Position numbers and translations under genes: made by a program. The notes beneath the pieces are model-generated. The model made no database searches and was not told the origin of the DNA. It saw only the letters and a program-made list of their open reading frames with translations. DNA of 64,000 nt, taken from NCBI GenBank assembly GCA_023055505.1, contig JALIRH010000004.1:39871502-39935501 (forward strand), given 5' to 3'. Below are positions 13,147 through 25,226 of the stretch, piece by piece. This stretch comes from Callipepla californica brunnescens (Eukaryota > Chordata > Aves > Galliformes > Odontophoridae). Positions within the stretch are counted from its first letter, which is position 1, and the number at the start of each line of letters is the position of its first letter.

Positions 13147-16100
13147 TACTGGCATCAAAACTATCCTGCTGTGTTTTCATTTTAAACAATCAGAAGGAAT
13201 AAATCAGTGAGCCAGTCTCAACTTTCTTACCACTGATTTTTTTTGTTGTTGTTATTTTTTTTAAGCTTTTGTATATCCTTCTTTATGTAATACAAAAATA
13301 AGAAGCAGTAATTTGTTTATAAGATGACTTAATGTTGTTTCTCTAAGCAAAGAAAACACGCAATAATATTTATATTTCAGCCTTTTCCATTTTAAAAATT
13401 GTTGTCTTGTATCACTAACACACTGCTGCTAATAAATAAGATCAAGAATAACTAAGACCTCAGTCCAAGTTCCTGAATAAAAAAGTTATTGAGTTGGGCA
13501 GCACAGATCCTGGTGACGAGATTATTCTAATGTCTAGGGGGAGGGAATGTTCAAAGTTTGCCTTGAATAAAATTGAATCAAGCCTCCCTTCATTCTGGCA
13601 AATTTTTTGGTGGATAAGAAGCCTTCCACTGTGCATAGAAGTAGGCATGTCTTAAGAGGTAGAGCATGGATACAATGTGAAAGAGTGGGAGAGTGGCATA
13701 GTGGTTCCTTGCACTTATTCTGAAGTGACGCAGCAATGGTGAGCTGACACCAATCCCAAAAAGGAAAGGAAAGGAGATTTGTTTCATGTCTGTGTGAAAC
13801 GCTGACAAACTGTGTAAACCCAGGACAACAGCAGTGTGAAGACATTTGATAGAAATATAACTGCAAGGATGCTCAGGTCCTTGTTCAGTTTTAAGCTGTA
13901 TCTACTATTACTTAAGAGCAAAAGAAGGGATTATTGTAGGAGATCAGAAATTAGAAATGGAAGCGTGGAGGCCTTCAGTGACTCATTTCAGTCCTAAGAT
14001 CCTAGTTGATGTAATTGGTGGACAGTTTAGGTCATACCAGGATGTGGCTATAATTTACAAATAAGAGAAAGCGTAAACTTTCAGAACCTGAAATATTACA
14101 TCACGCTTGTAATTCCAGTACTTTTGTAGCTGGAAATATTGCCGTGGGCTAAACAGTCTTGCCTTGTGGAATTTTTTTGCTATTTTTTGTCAGTGTAGTT
14201 CAAACAACTCCTCATTAATTTGGATACTAAGGAAAAAAAAGTCCATAAACTATCAAACATTGAGTCCTCCAGCTAAGTTTAAGACAGATAGCCCTCTTTC
14301 CCCCTTTTTGGTCTCAAATACCTTTATTTACATAACAGTTTACGCTTAGCTTTCCTAATCCTCAAGAAACAAACATCCAAGAAAGTTAAGGTCATATGGC
14401 AACAGTTTCTATCTGCTGCTTTATCCTCTTTTCTTGCAGATTATTTCTCACTATATCTCAGCACACAAGCAAATATTTAGCCACCAGATTTCCAGGCAAA
14501 GCCAGGAAGTGTTAATGAATGTTTCCAGCTCACAGAGCTTTCAGGTCATGGCATTTGTGACTGCCACTTTTTGGGGTCCCTGCCCTGTAAACAATCAAGC
14601 ATCACACCAATTACAGTATATTACCCTCTTCTTCCCAGTCTCTTCATGAGTGTGCCTTATTTACAGCACTGGCAGGATCATGCCATTGCTCAACATATGA
14701 CAGCAAGAGCCAACCCTACAGCCCTCCTCCATTGCTCAGGACAGTGTTTGAAAGTAATAGAGGGCTGGGTGCCACCAGCACAGGCAAGGCATGGCTATCT
14801 GCCACATAAACCATGTTGCTGCCTACTGCTACCAAAACCTTGCCATTTATGCCGACTACTACTGGCAAAAAAAGTATTTTGGAACAACAGAAAACAATGA
14901 CAGACAATGTTTTTATCTGACTGTCAAGGATTAAGTACCTAATAGTAAGAGGTGAACTTCAGCAGGAACAGACTCAATCCCCTACAGCAGTCTTCCACAA
15001 TCAGTACTAGTAAATTGCTTCAGCTAGGCAGTTTACATTAAAATTATCAGATAAAATCGGTCCCAGCTGAGACATTAAAACTGCTTTGCATGGCACACAG
15101 AGTGTTTGTAGAGCCTTTCTGAGGGGCTATTTTCACTGGCCTGAGATAAGACAATAGGAAATCAATCTGTTTTCTAAATTGTGGCTGCGTAAATCATAAT
15201 TTATTCAGCAAGCATGTGGCTTAAATGACTTTTCTCTACTGCAGAGAATAGCCAAAAGCAATCGTTTAAATAGGATGCATAATGGAGATAGCATATTTTA
15301 CACCATTATGCCCACATTTCTAACAGTGTTTTACAGAGGGGCCTGAGCTGAAGACCAAGGAGACAGATCATCCAGGAGTGACACAGAATGAGTCTTGGTC
15401 ACATTCTAACTAGTTCCTGAAGTCTGTTCCTAGACCACAGTACTGTGAGAAAAGTAACTTATTTTAAACAATTCTCGGTCTTTCCTTTCTAAAGCACCAT
15501 CATTTAAAAGGTGAATTAAAGGAAAAATATCATCAACGAATGGGCAGTTTTTGAGCTTCCGTTTGCTGTAAAATTAATTCCTGGTTCTTGCTTCCCTATT
15601 AGTCATAACTATGAGAAAGAGGCATAGAAATTGTCAACAGTATTATAGTCTTTATGACTTTGAATTACTAATGAATGCCTGAATATCTGCAGATATTCAA
15701 CCTCAAATAATTTCATAATGCACTTGATTCTTGTTGCTGCCTGCTCCCAGCATGAACAATGGCTTCTGCTTACAGCACTGCCCAACAGAACTTCTGTTCT
15801 CAGATGGCCTTCTGTTAGTCTATCAGTATTTAACATCCATTTTTAGAGCATGAAGTGTCAGGAAAAAGGGCTAAAGAGATGGGGAAGGGTCTAGAAGGCA
15901 AGGTGTGAGAAGCAGCTGCGGGCACAGCAGAGCAGGCTGAAGGAACATGTTTATGCATGTCACCACCTTGATGTCAGGCTTTTGTACAGGAAGAATAATT
16001 AGAGAACAATGTGGTTATCAGAGCTATTACTTAATACGCCAGAACAGAAAAGAGATCAAAATCATTAGGATAAAAGTTATTTGCATTTAACTGGGGACAT

Positions 16101-18120
16101 TAGAAGTAACACCAAAACTTCCTATATGTATATCAACAGTAAAAGAGTAATGAAGGAAAGTCTAGGCCAGGTACCAAAACAAAAAGGGAGTCAGTAACTC
16201 AGAAAATGCTGAAATGTTCAACAACTCTGTTAATCATCATCATTAACTCTGTTAATTATTTCAGAAAAGACTGTGAACTGATACTTAAGAAGATGGATTT
16301 GAACAATTTGATAAATTTGATTTGAGAAAAAAAAATGTATGAAGATCTTCAGAGTGATAGGAGTGTATATAACACACCCTTCTGTGGCTGAGGAGTTAGA
16401 AGTTCTTTGCTTTCATTTCTCATGTCTGTGAGATCAAGGAGAAGGGGGACATTTCAGAGGCTCAGAGATGGTAAACAAAATATCTCTTTAAAAGCCACAG
16501 AGTGCAGGAACCAAGGATTAACAGTCTGGTCTGAAAGACAACAACAAAATATTAAATAATCAATATATCCACATATAGAGGAAAATGAAGAATATTAAGG
16601 TGATAAGGAACTGCCAGTAGGAGCTTGTCCAGAATAAGGTTGTGTCAAACCAATCCAATCCAGAATTAATGGATAAGCCAGGAAAAATAGATGAGGCACG
16701 TATAGGTTTCAGTATTTGGTATTGTCCTATATTCCATTGTGCCGAAATACAAACAAAATCACAGAAAAATGCAGTATATACAAATGCTCTACTATGCCTA
16801 GAAGAACTCGAGACAAAAAGATAAGATTTCTAACCAAAGCATTCACAATATGGAGTAGTTGCTTGTACCAGGAAGATGAAAACGAAACACTGATCAGAAT
16901 ATTTCTGATGTCACATAACAGGGAACAAATGCACCCATACCTTCTAGACCTAAAACCTCTAGATAGCAAGTGTAGCCAAAAACAAAGGTTACAGGGCATG
17001 TGTCTACAGTGTTTAATGTCATGTAATAAAGTGGCTTCACCAACCGATTCTGTAGTATCTGGTTATAGACTTTCAGAAGGCAAAAGTAAACAGGTGTCTC
17101 AGTGCTGAGGTGGTTCTGTTAATGACAAGATTAATGAAGATGAATAATATATACTTTAGGATGGATACATGTTCCTGTAGTTAGATATGGGGTTTCTCGT
17201 ACTTTTAGAAAGATGAACTTGGAGAATGAGAATATTTATGTTAATATCCAGTTTATACCATTACTATTCTTTGCACAAGTTATGAAAAACTGGAAAAGTG
17301 TCCATTGCTGTAATTTTGGTTTGTTCTCATCTTCCAATTTTTTTGTTCTTTCATCTTTCTCAGTCTCACAGTCTTCCAGTTGACCTTTACTGCCTGACAC
17401 CTGGGTTGTAAATTTTATGGCAGAGAGTTTTTGTTATACATAATGAAATGCAGTCTTGATCTTTGCATTTGGTTATCAAGCACTACAGTACTTAATTAAT
17501 ATAAATACACGAAATGTGGTCATCATTTTTCAGCAGTTCTTCATCTAACAGCCAAATGCCAATGTGCATATCCAGCATTGACTTTTACCAACCAACTAAT
17601 GCAGTAATCAGAACACAAATATGAACCTCATCCTTCCAGGAATTACAGAAGTATCCTCTTTTCACTGCCAAGTTACCAGATGAGTCAGAGAAATGTTTTA
17701 GTTAAAAATACATCTGAAAAGCTTCCAATAAAACCACAATATTAGCAGAGGTATTTTAAAGACCTGGAAAAAGACAAACAATATTGCTGTCACCTAGACC
17801 AGATACATACAGACATGGGGTCTTATATTTGGGCATTCAGTGCCTCAGAAACATAGCAATAATTACCACAGCTAATCAATAATAATAATAATAATAATAA
17901 ATCAATAATTACCACAGCTAACATTTTAACAACTGCAAGTGGAATCTGGACATTCAACTGTTTGATCCTAGTGACATTTAAACATGTGTCTGAGATTTAT
18001 GTCCTTAAATAATTCCCTGCAAGACCTTAGGCTGTTCAGAACGCTTACAATGCAGCACCTGGTTTTTACATTGTGCTTTTACACTCAAATTAGCTCACTG
18101 AAGCTTGGCTGCAGAGAGGT
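13147..18120. other. presumed BDKRB2 intron, no gene recognised
   Basis: About 5 kb of AT-rich DNA. The open frames (for example 13534-13866 minus, 14571-14900 plus, 16716-17108 plus) show no recognisable domain, splice context or codon bias. A short AAT repeat lies at 17878-17900. Confidence 0.5.
17867..17920 (+). repeat. (AAT)n repeat flanked by a short direct repeat
   Basis: An (AAT)n run of about 23 bp is flanked on both sides by CAATAATTACCACAGCTAA. The two copies start near 17868 and 17903. This pattern fits local slippage or a small tandem duplication with expansion of the trinucleotide. Confidence 0.8.
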
Positions 18121-18121
18121 A

Positions 18122-18220
18122 ACAGAATCAATAGAATATCTCAGGTTGTAAGGGATGCATAAGAATTGAGACCAACTCCTAAGGTCTTTGCTTACAGGAT
18201 GGCCACTGTCTTTGCCAATC
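18122..18220 (-). mobile_element. degraded CR1 3'-end remnant, antisense
   Basis: ACAGAATCAATAGAATATCTCAGG followed by GACCAACTCCTAAGG resembles the antisense CR1 3' end after much decay. The right boundary is uncertain. Confidence 0.5.
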
Positions 18221-18995
18221 TGCCAACCCACCTATTATGGACCCATTATGCCTAGATTCCCTTTCAAAGGTTGTACTATTCATCTCTTCTGTGACTTGCC
18301 TGCAAGTCTGTACACAGGTACAGAAACATGCAGGTGATTCCAATGAGTTGACAAAGATAAACTGCTTCCAATTACTAATCCTAGCTCCTGCAGTTTTCTC
18401 AGTGCAAACTAGACCTGCAGACTAAATTCTTGCTGTGAGAGAAGATTTTAATAAAAACAAGGAGCTGTGTGGAAAGCACACAGCACTGAATTCTAGTTTT
18501 ACAGGTGAAGGTGGAAAATGTTGAGAGACATGCCACAAGCCTGTGAGCTTTCCAGCTGGAAGCACGAGTCTCACAATAATGCATCTTCCTTTGGGAGACC
18601 ATGAGTACTGATACACAAAGATAAGAAAAGGAAGTAATCGTGCACCTCCTCAAAGAATTAAAAAGAAACAAAAAGGAAGAAAAGCAAAATAAAACAAGTA
18701 AGCTTGCTGATTTCTTTTATTCGCTTACTGGTGAATAAAGACTGGCAAATGACCTTTGTTGGCTTCAGTTAACCTGCTTGTTACAATTATGACCGTAGCT
18801 TCACACCCTTAAGATTGTTCCACATGTGCTGTTGATAGCAGTTTTGCTCTGTGAAATCCTCTGCAAGCAAGCAGGGTCACTACAACACAGAGAATCGTTA
18901 AGTCAGTCTGATGGCATCTTTATTCAAGACAGTGGGAAAAGCAGAGCCAGCTTTTCTTCTTGTATCTTTTGCAGCAGTGAGCTAGCAGTCTCATT
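18221..18995. other. end of presumed BDKRB2 intron
   Basis: Non-coding sequence before the coding exon. The reading frame of the receptor stays open back to an ATG at 18826. The intervening splice acceptor at 19020-19021 argues that this upstream part is normally intronic. Confidence 0.5.
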
Positions 18996-19021
18996 TCAAC
19001 TTCTTCTCTTTCTCTGCACAG
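18996..19021 (+). promoter_or_regulatory. BDKRB2: splice acceptor of BDKRB2 coding exon
   Basis: A pyrimidine-rich tract (CTTCTTCTCTTTCTCTGCAC) runs directly into AG at 19020-19021, two bases before the ATG at 19024. This is a near-ideal 3' splice site. It decides between the 381-aa start and the in-frame ATG at 18826. Confidence 0.85.
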
Positions 19022-19023
19022 AA

Positions 19024-20169
19024 ATGGTTACCATCACAACTGAAAATGTTTCGCAGCTTTACAATGCTATGACCTCACAGGAGTTCACAATCAGTCCAGC
19101 AGATGACCACAATAATTCAGGAGTGCAACAGATGAATGAATACACATGTATTAATCCAAGCACATGGAAATGGCTGCAGACTTTTCAGACTACGTTCCTT
19201 TGGATTATATTTATTCTGGGAACAATAGAAAATGCCTTTGTCCTTATCGTCCTGTGTTTCCACAAGAGTCGCTGCTCTGTGGCTGAAATTTACCTAGCAA
19301 ACATGGCATTTGCTGATCTAATGTTAGTCTGTTCTTTACCTTTCTGGGCCATTAATATTTCTAATAATTTTGACTGGCCTTTTGGCCTGTTCCTCTGTAA
19401 AGCTGTCAACGCAATCAACTACATGAACTTTTATTCTAGCATTTATTTTCTGACATTAGTGAGCATCGATCGCTATCTGGCCTTGGTAAAAACCATGTCT
19501 CTGGGATGGATGCGGCGAACAGTCTGTGCCAAGTGGAACAGCTTTGTAATCTGGATGTGTGCATTGCTCATATGCTCCCCTACAATGGTGTTCCGGAACT
19601 TGAAGTATTTCAAGGAGTACAACGTCACAGCCTGCTATTTTGATTATCCAGCCTCCTACTGGCACACTGTAAACAACTGCCTGCTAAATACCATGGGCTT
19701 CATCATCCCACTCTGCATAATTACCTACTGCACTACCCAGATCATCAAGGCCTTACGAAGTAATGAGTTACAAAAACTGAAGTTAATCCAGACAGAGAGG
19801 AAAGCCACCTTGCTGGTCCTTGCTGTGCTGTTGCTGTTTGTCATTTGCTGGCTTCCATTCCAGATCAGCACATTCATTGACACAGTCTGCTACCTAGCAG
19901 AGACTTTGAAATGCCTTGAAGATATCAATGATATTGTGACCCAGATAGCAATCTACTGCGCCTATAGCAACAGTTGCTTAAACCCGGTCCTGTACGTTAT
20001 TGTTGGGAAGCACTTCCAGAAGAAGGCAGTGGAATTCTACGAGGGCTTGATCCCACAAAGGTACAAAAAATCACAATCTGTGAAAACAGAAAACTCCCTG
20101 GACACTTTAAGAACTTCTGTTTCAAGTGAACATCTAAGGAAAAAGTCTGTTTTTCCATCATCACAATAG
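19024..20169 (+). CDS. BDKRB2: B2-type bradykinin (ornithokinin) receptor
   Basis: Class A G-protein-coupled receptor for kinin peptides, acting at the plasma membrane. Mammalian B2 couples mainly to Gq/PLC and calcium. The whole 381-residue protein lies in this exon. Seven hydrophobic segments are visible, with the conserved Cys125-Cys204 pair, D149-R150-Y151 at the end of TM3, CWLP at 275-278 in TM6 and NPVLY at 320-324 in TM7. N-glycosylation sequons occur at Asn8, Asn30, Asn111 and Asn200. Long matches to mammalian B2 include the AITISNNFDW-like, VSIDRYLALVKTMS and CWLPFQISTF segments. Asp286 and Asp303 correspond to the two mammalian B2 acidic residues (266 and 284) that contact Arg1 of kinin. 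The start at 19024 follows the strong acceptor by two bases and matches the internal Met start used in mammals (MLNVT-like). An in-frame ATG at 18826 would give 447 aa but lies upstream of the acceptor. Unlike human B2, the C-tail has no cysteine. Confidence 0.95.
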   Translation: MVTITTENVSQLYNAMTSQEFTISPADDHNNSGVQQMNEYTCINPSTWKWLQTFQTTFLWIIFILGTIENAFVLIVLCFHKSRCSVAEIYLANMAFADLMLVCSLPFWAINISNNFDWPFGLFLCKAVNAINYMNFYSSIYFLTLVSIDRYLALVKTMSLGWMRRTVCAKWNSFVIWMCALLICSPTMVFRNLKYFKEYNVTACYFDYPASYWHTVNNCLLNTMGFIIPLCIITYCTTQIIKALRSNELQKLKLIQTERKATLLVLAVLLLFVICWLPFQISTFIDTVCYLAETLKCLEDINDIVTQIAIYCAYSNSCLNPVLYVIVGKHFQKKAVEFYEGLIPQRYKKSQSVKTENSLDTLRTSVSSEHLRKKSVFPSSQ

Positions 20170-21301
20170 AACAAAACAAACAAACAAGTGCCTTTATTGT
20201 ATCCATCTCTACTAATATCCATCTCCTACGGGTCAACAGAATGAATATGTAGCAGCATTCATCATTTGTAGGAAACTGGTGGCTTGATCTTAATGCAAAC
20301 TCAAAACAGTGAATTACTAATATTTTTTTTTTTTTTTATCAAATCATACTTTGTAGCATACTTACATTTTCACAGCTGAATTATGTTGTTTGTATGTATC
20401 ATTTGAAATGTTTGTTTTTCTGTGGAATATGTGTCAGAATGCACACACAGTTCTCTGAAGAGAGTCCCAGTCTAGAAGCTATTGTAAGGGTCATGCAACT
20501 ACATATGGTACCTATATAACTTTGATAGAGTACATTTTCTGATTGGATGAAGTTGTATTTATGTAATATGAATCCAGCACGACTATTACTGAAATGGATT
20601 TTCAACTATGGCCATCTTCTGAGCTTTTCTTTTCTCGGCTCTGAAGTAATTTTATTTACTTCATTTACAAGCCGTGCTATCTTCCAAGTGCTCTGACTGC
20701 TAGATGCAGATTTACATTTGCCTGTATGGATGGAACATTGTTCAGAAAAGACAGTGCAGTAAAGAAAGGAAGGCTGCAGCCAGCCTCGTGAAGGCAGCAG
20801 AGTTTTCTTTATAGCAGGAGGCTCTTTAGTCCTGCAAGGAAGTAAAACATTACTCTTCTCAGCAGTGTGTGGTGAAAGGATGAGGGGAAATGACCACAAA
20901 CTGAAGCATAGGCAGTTCTGCAAATGTGCATAGGAACTTCTTCACAGTAAGGGTGACCAAGCACTGGCACAGGCTTCCCATAGAAGTGGTGGAGTCTCCT
21001 TCTCTGGAGACATTCAAGACCTACCTGGATGCCTACCTGTGCAACCTGGGCTAGGGAGTTGCTTTGGAAGGGGGGTTGGACTCAATGATCTCTAGAGGTC
21101 CCTTCCAACCCTTATGATTCTGTCTTTCTGCATTCACTATACAGAGCTCTTAGGACTCAATATTATTTACATTCATAGCTATCCATCAGCTCAGAAACTT
21201 GGTTTGGAAAATTCACAAAGCATAATTAATATTTGTGATATTATTTATTGGAAAAAAATGTTCAGCACAACTGGCATAATCTCATAAGAAGAAGAAATAA
21301 A
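20170..21301 (+). other. BDKRB2: probable BDKRB2 3' UTR
   Basis: Non-coding sequence after the TAG stop. The first AATAAA on the plus strand that I noted is at 21296-21301. More occur near 22125 and 22174, so the true 3' end is not fixed. If the UTR reaches 21.3 kb, it includes the CR1 copy at 20850-21130. Confidence 0.45.
20850..21130 (+). mobile_element. CR1 3' fragment, sense
   Basis: It starts near CTTCTCAGCAGTGTGTGGTG and runs through GGTGGAGTCTCCTTCTCTGG, GGTTGGACTCAATGATCTC and CCCTTCCAACCCTTATGATTC. It closely parallels the copy at 30987-31490, which points to the same CR1 subfamily. It is truncated at the 5' end. Confidence 0.9.
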
Positions 21302-23114
21302 ACATAGAGGAAAGTATCATCTTGCTGCCTTAGAAAGATGACTGAAGCTAATAGGGATCTTGAATACGAGGAACACCCATAATGTGGCATTTTCAGACTC
21401 TATTACTACCTAAATTTTATTAGTAGAGTTAGTCTAACTGATTCAAATACAGGATAACAATTCCTAAATTAGACTGAATTTAAAGATGAAAGAACTTACG
21501 CAGAAGAAACTGTATTCTGAATAGCCAGTATGCACTTTTACATCTGGGAACCTAGATCTAAAACCAACCCAAAGATGATCTAAAATCTTCTGAAATTAAC
21601 AGTGCCTTTCTGTTCCTTTCAAAGCACTTAAAGTTGGAGTCTTAAAACTCCCAAGAAATAGTTTTGAGACATCAGCAAACTCAAAGTGCTAATGTGCTGT
21701 CTTTATTCGTAAGAACTAGGATGGAGTAATAAAATTCCATTCAAGCTAGGAAATCTGTATTCAACCTTCAAGTAATTAAACAAAAGAAATGCTCTAGAAG
21801 TTTGTGAATGAACCGTAAAAACTGTGGGATTTGGATGCCTGCAGATAATTTATAGACAACTTCTATATGTTTCATTTAATCACACATTATAATTCTTTGT
21901 CATAAATATTTCTACTGTTTGTTCTATATATTTTCCATGATGTCTGTGATGAAACACTGCAAGTCTTTCTGTTATCGACAGTGTTACCAATATTGCCCTG
22001 TTGTTCACACAACCTTTAAGTTAAACCACACAGAAGTTATGGGGACAATGGAAGGGAATTTTCAGTATTTGGTACTGAGAAGTAAAATATGACATGTAAA
22101 GAATATGATATTAATTTAAATGTAAATAAATAGATGTATTATTTTGCTGTACAGTAAATATATACAGCAGAAAATAAACTACGTTAAGATATGAAACATG
22201 ATGGTATTTTGTTTTCTAGACTGAGTGCTCTTATTTTGGAGGGACTTGTCAGAAGTGCAACTGTTATGGATGCTTTTCTCCTTCCATCACTTCCTGTTGT
22301 ACCAATAGAAAGCAAGCTGAAAGAATGGAATATTAACTACCTTCAAAGCCTTGGGTCAGCTTTCTTTTGAGTCAGCCCATTTCTGAATAGTGCTGAACAT
22401 CCTCAATTCCTTTTGAAGTTAAAAGATACTGAAATCCCTTCAGTAGTTTTTCTTTGCACCTTGGTAGCTCTATTTCTCATGAAGCAGTAGATGCTTCTTC
22501 TCTTTCTGAGGACCCAAGAACCTGTAGGTTCCCTTCATAGCTGTCTGCAGGACAGATAGTATGCCTACAGCCTTTACTCTTCCATGAAAGCACAGATGCC
22601 AACAGTAAGGTGAAGTCTTTACATCAGGCTCTGCAGATTGTTGAATTGGGTTGATTTCAAAGTTGCCCACTTTCAAGACCTATCACATATTGTGTAGTAC
22701 TGGCATACGTCACTTATGCAGATAACAAAGTAAAACCAAAAATAATAATAAAAAACACTCTAAAGTTAATGTCCAAGGTGCATCTTACCTCCTGATAGCT
22801 TATGGTGACATGTACTTTGCTCTGTTCCATTCTCACATGAACTATGGAAAATTTGAAATAGGTTCTTCTGAAAACAAGGGCAGACTTTGTCCCGAGGATC
22901 TCAGAGCTGAAGGCGTCACATTGCTACTCCTTCAACTTTTTATTCCCTGTTCCCCTCCCATAGCTGCTCTCATCTTCTCTCTTAAGCAAGGCTGCCACCT
23001 CTTTTATTTAAATTTTAGTCTAATGAAACTAAGTCCATGTTCATTCTGATGGAGAAAGCTAGGGGCTATTGCCAGAGGAACAGCAACTATACGAAAACTC
23101 AACTGACATTATAA
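21131..23114. other. intergenic DNA between BDKRB2 and BDKRB1
   Basis: AT-rich, with several possible AATAAA signals. No exon, RNA gene or clear repeat is recognised. Confidence 0.5.
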
Positions 23115-23805
23115 CAGGATAGAATAATTCAGTTGGAAGGGACCTTCAGAAACCATGAAGTCCAACTGCCTGACAACTTCAGGGGTAACCTAAAGTTAAA
23201 GCATTACCAAAATGCCTCTTGACAACTGTCAGGCACGGGGCACTCCCCAGGAAGCTTGTGCCATATTTTGACCATATTCACAGCACAGAATTTTTTTCCT
23301 AATGTCCAGTCTGACCCTCCCCTAGCTTCTCTGTGCCATTCCCACCCTGCTATCAGTTCCAGGAGCAGAGCCAGGCACCTCTTGCTTCCCATCCTCAAGG
23401 GAGCAGTGAGGTCACCTCTCAGCTTCCTTGCCTCCAGACTGGACAGCCCAATGCCCTCAGCCTCTTCTGACAGGGCATGCCTTCCGCACTGTCACATCTT
23501 TGGTGCCCTCCACTGGGCTCTTCCAAGGACTCCAACAACCTTTTTATCATGTGTGGAGCCTAGATCTGCAACACCATATGCAACGTGAGGCCACATTAAT
23601 GCTAAGTATAGCTGACAACCACCTCTTTTGATCATTTTGCTTTGCATAATGCATCCCATAATACAATTTGGCCTCTTGCCTGCCAGGGCATGCTGCTGGC
23701 CCATGCTGAGCTGCTGTCAAAGCACCCTAGGCCCCCTCCTGTGCTGGGCTGCTCTCCAGACACTTCTCTCCCAGCCTATGTCTGGCATTGCTCTGTATAG
23801 GAATG
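23115..23805 (-). mobile_element. CR1 LINE 3' fragment, antisense
   Basis: It begins with AGGATAGAATAATTCAGTTGGAAGGGACC and continues with the antisense CR1 3' sequence, including GGTCACCTCTCAGCTTCC near 23411 and CTCCAGACTGGACAGCCC near 23432. At nearly 700 bp it is the longest CR1 copy in the window. It carries many substitutions and is an old insertion. Open frames within it are LINE debris. Confidence 0.85.
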
Positions 23806-25226
23806 GGCAGGAATAGTTAGGAACTTTTTACCATCTGTTTTTTCAAGTGTATAATTGACTCCACCTGAAAAAGAAAATTAACAATCTTACAAGGAGTTAA
23901 CACAAGCAGCTGATGCTTGTTGTGGATAGGATAAGGTTGCTCTTAGTGCAGACACTCTGTAGAGAAGTCAGGAACTCAGTTCAAGTCTCCCAAATCTGGT
24001 AGCTATTTGATCACCCTTTCCTTCTGTTTTTCAATCAGTATGTTGTAGATTTCCAGTCTGTACTGGCACCTTCCATATTATGCCATCTACACTCTCCGCA
24101 CACTGTGTGTTACTAAACCATTTGTATGCTTCTCACAGGTTGAAATAAAGATCCAATATGCCAAAAGATAATAAAATCACTCTGTACATAGACTACATCC
24201 TCTGGTGACTAAGATTTTAAGATGTTTAAGAGTAGCACCTATATTAGATCCTATTCATTTCACAATTTCTATGAAATGCCTAGAATTGAAATTTTGATTC
24301 CTCACCACTGAAAACAAGTCATAAATGTGAAAAATAAAAAAAAAAAAAAAATCAGGAGCTTGATTAAGAGGAGTTGGGCTTGAAAACTGACACTTTGATC
24401 CTATTTTGAAATGATGATTTTAGTAAGTCTACATTTTTTATCATTTACGTTTTAGATGTAGCTGTCATCTGCTATTTCATGTCTGTGAGAAAACGCAGAT
24501 GTTGGCTGCTCTTAGAAAATTTATGTCCAAGCAAGGCTTAATTCCAAACTTCTTGCTATTACTCAAATGTTCTTCTTTATGAAAAAAATAACTTCAATAC
24601 AAATCCACTAGCGTAAGCAAAGAGGAAGTTAGGGAAAGTTTATGACGAAGATCCACTTCTCTATTGCATTTACCTTAGTGACTCAGTGTGAGATGAGATG
24701 TTTCAAGATTGATCTCCTGTAGGCTATTAGGATTCCTTACACTGCATATCCAGAAGGATTCTTAACCAGAATAAAAACTTTGATTGAGATGTCAAAAAAA
24801 TTTTTACAGAAGTGAAGTGTATAGCTTCATTTGAAATATATATTTTTTAATTCTGCTTTCTTTGTTTTTGCTTAATAAAATAAACAAATGTTGAAATAAG
24901 CTACTGTTTAAATGGAAGTGTTTGTATGCTTTAAGTCTTCAAATCAAATATTGGATTTTTTAGAATTCTCTCCAGTATGATTGTGTTCAAACAGAACAGT
25001 TTTTTCAAGTTCCTGTAAATTGTACCATAATATAGCATATATTAATGAATAAAATGAAAGAATAAAACAATTTATGATGATGATGAGGAAGTTTGTCATA
25101 TGATATCAGCAGCCTTGCACGACCTTTTATTTTAATTCGTTAATCAAATGAGAGTGCAGTGAAATAACCAATTTGGAGAGATGGTGCATTTCTTGGGTAG
25201 AGTCAACAAGGATAACATTTTCATGT
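23806..25226. other. intergenic DNA, nothing recognised
   Basis: AT-rich sequence with a poly(A) run near 24335-24350. No coding or RNA feature is seen. Confidence 0.5.

Noticed and set aside
12132..13202. Several 60-90 codon open frames at 12.1-13.2 kb
   Set aside because: They lie in CR1 fragments and join LINE debris, not host exons.
16716..17108. 130-codon open frame in the presumed BDKRB2 intron
   Set aside because: The composition is irregular, an overlapping frame of 90 codons occurs on the other strand, and no domain or splice context is visible.
18826..20169. 447-aa version of the B2 receptor as the main product
   Set aside because: The first 66 codons lie upstream of a near-ideal splice acceptor two bases before the ATG at 19024, and the 381-aa form aligns with the mammalian internal start.
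23204..23816. 110-codon and overlapping open frames
   Set aside because: They lie inside an antisense CR1 and are read against its sense or through broken frames.
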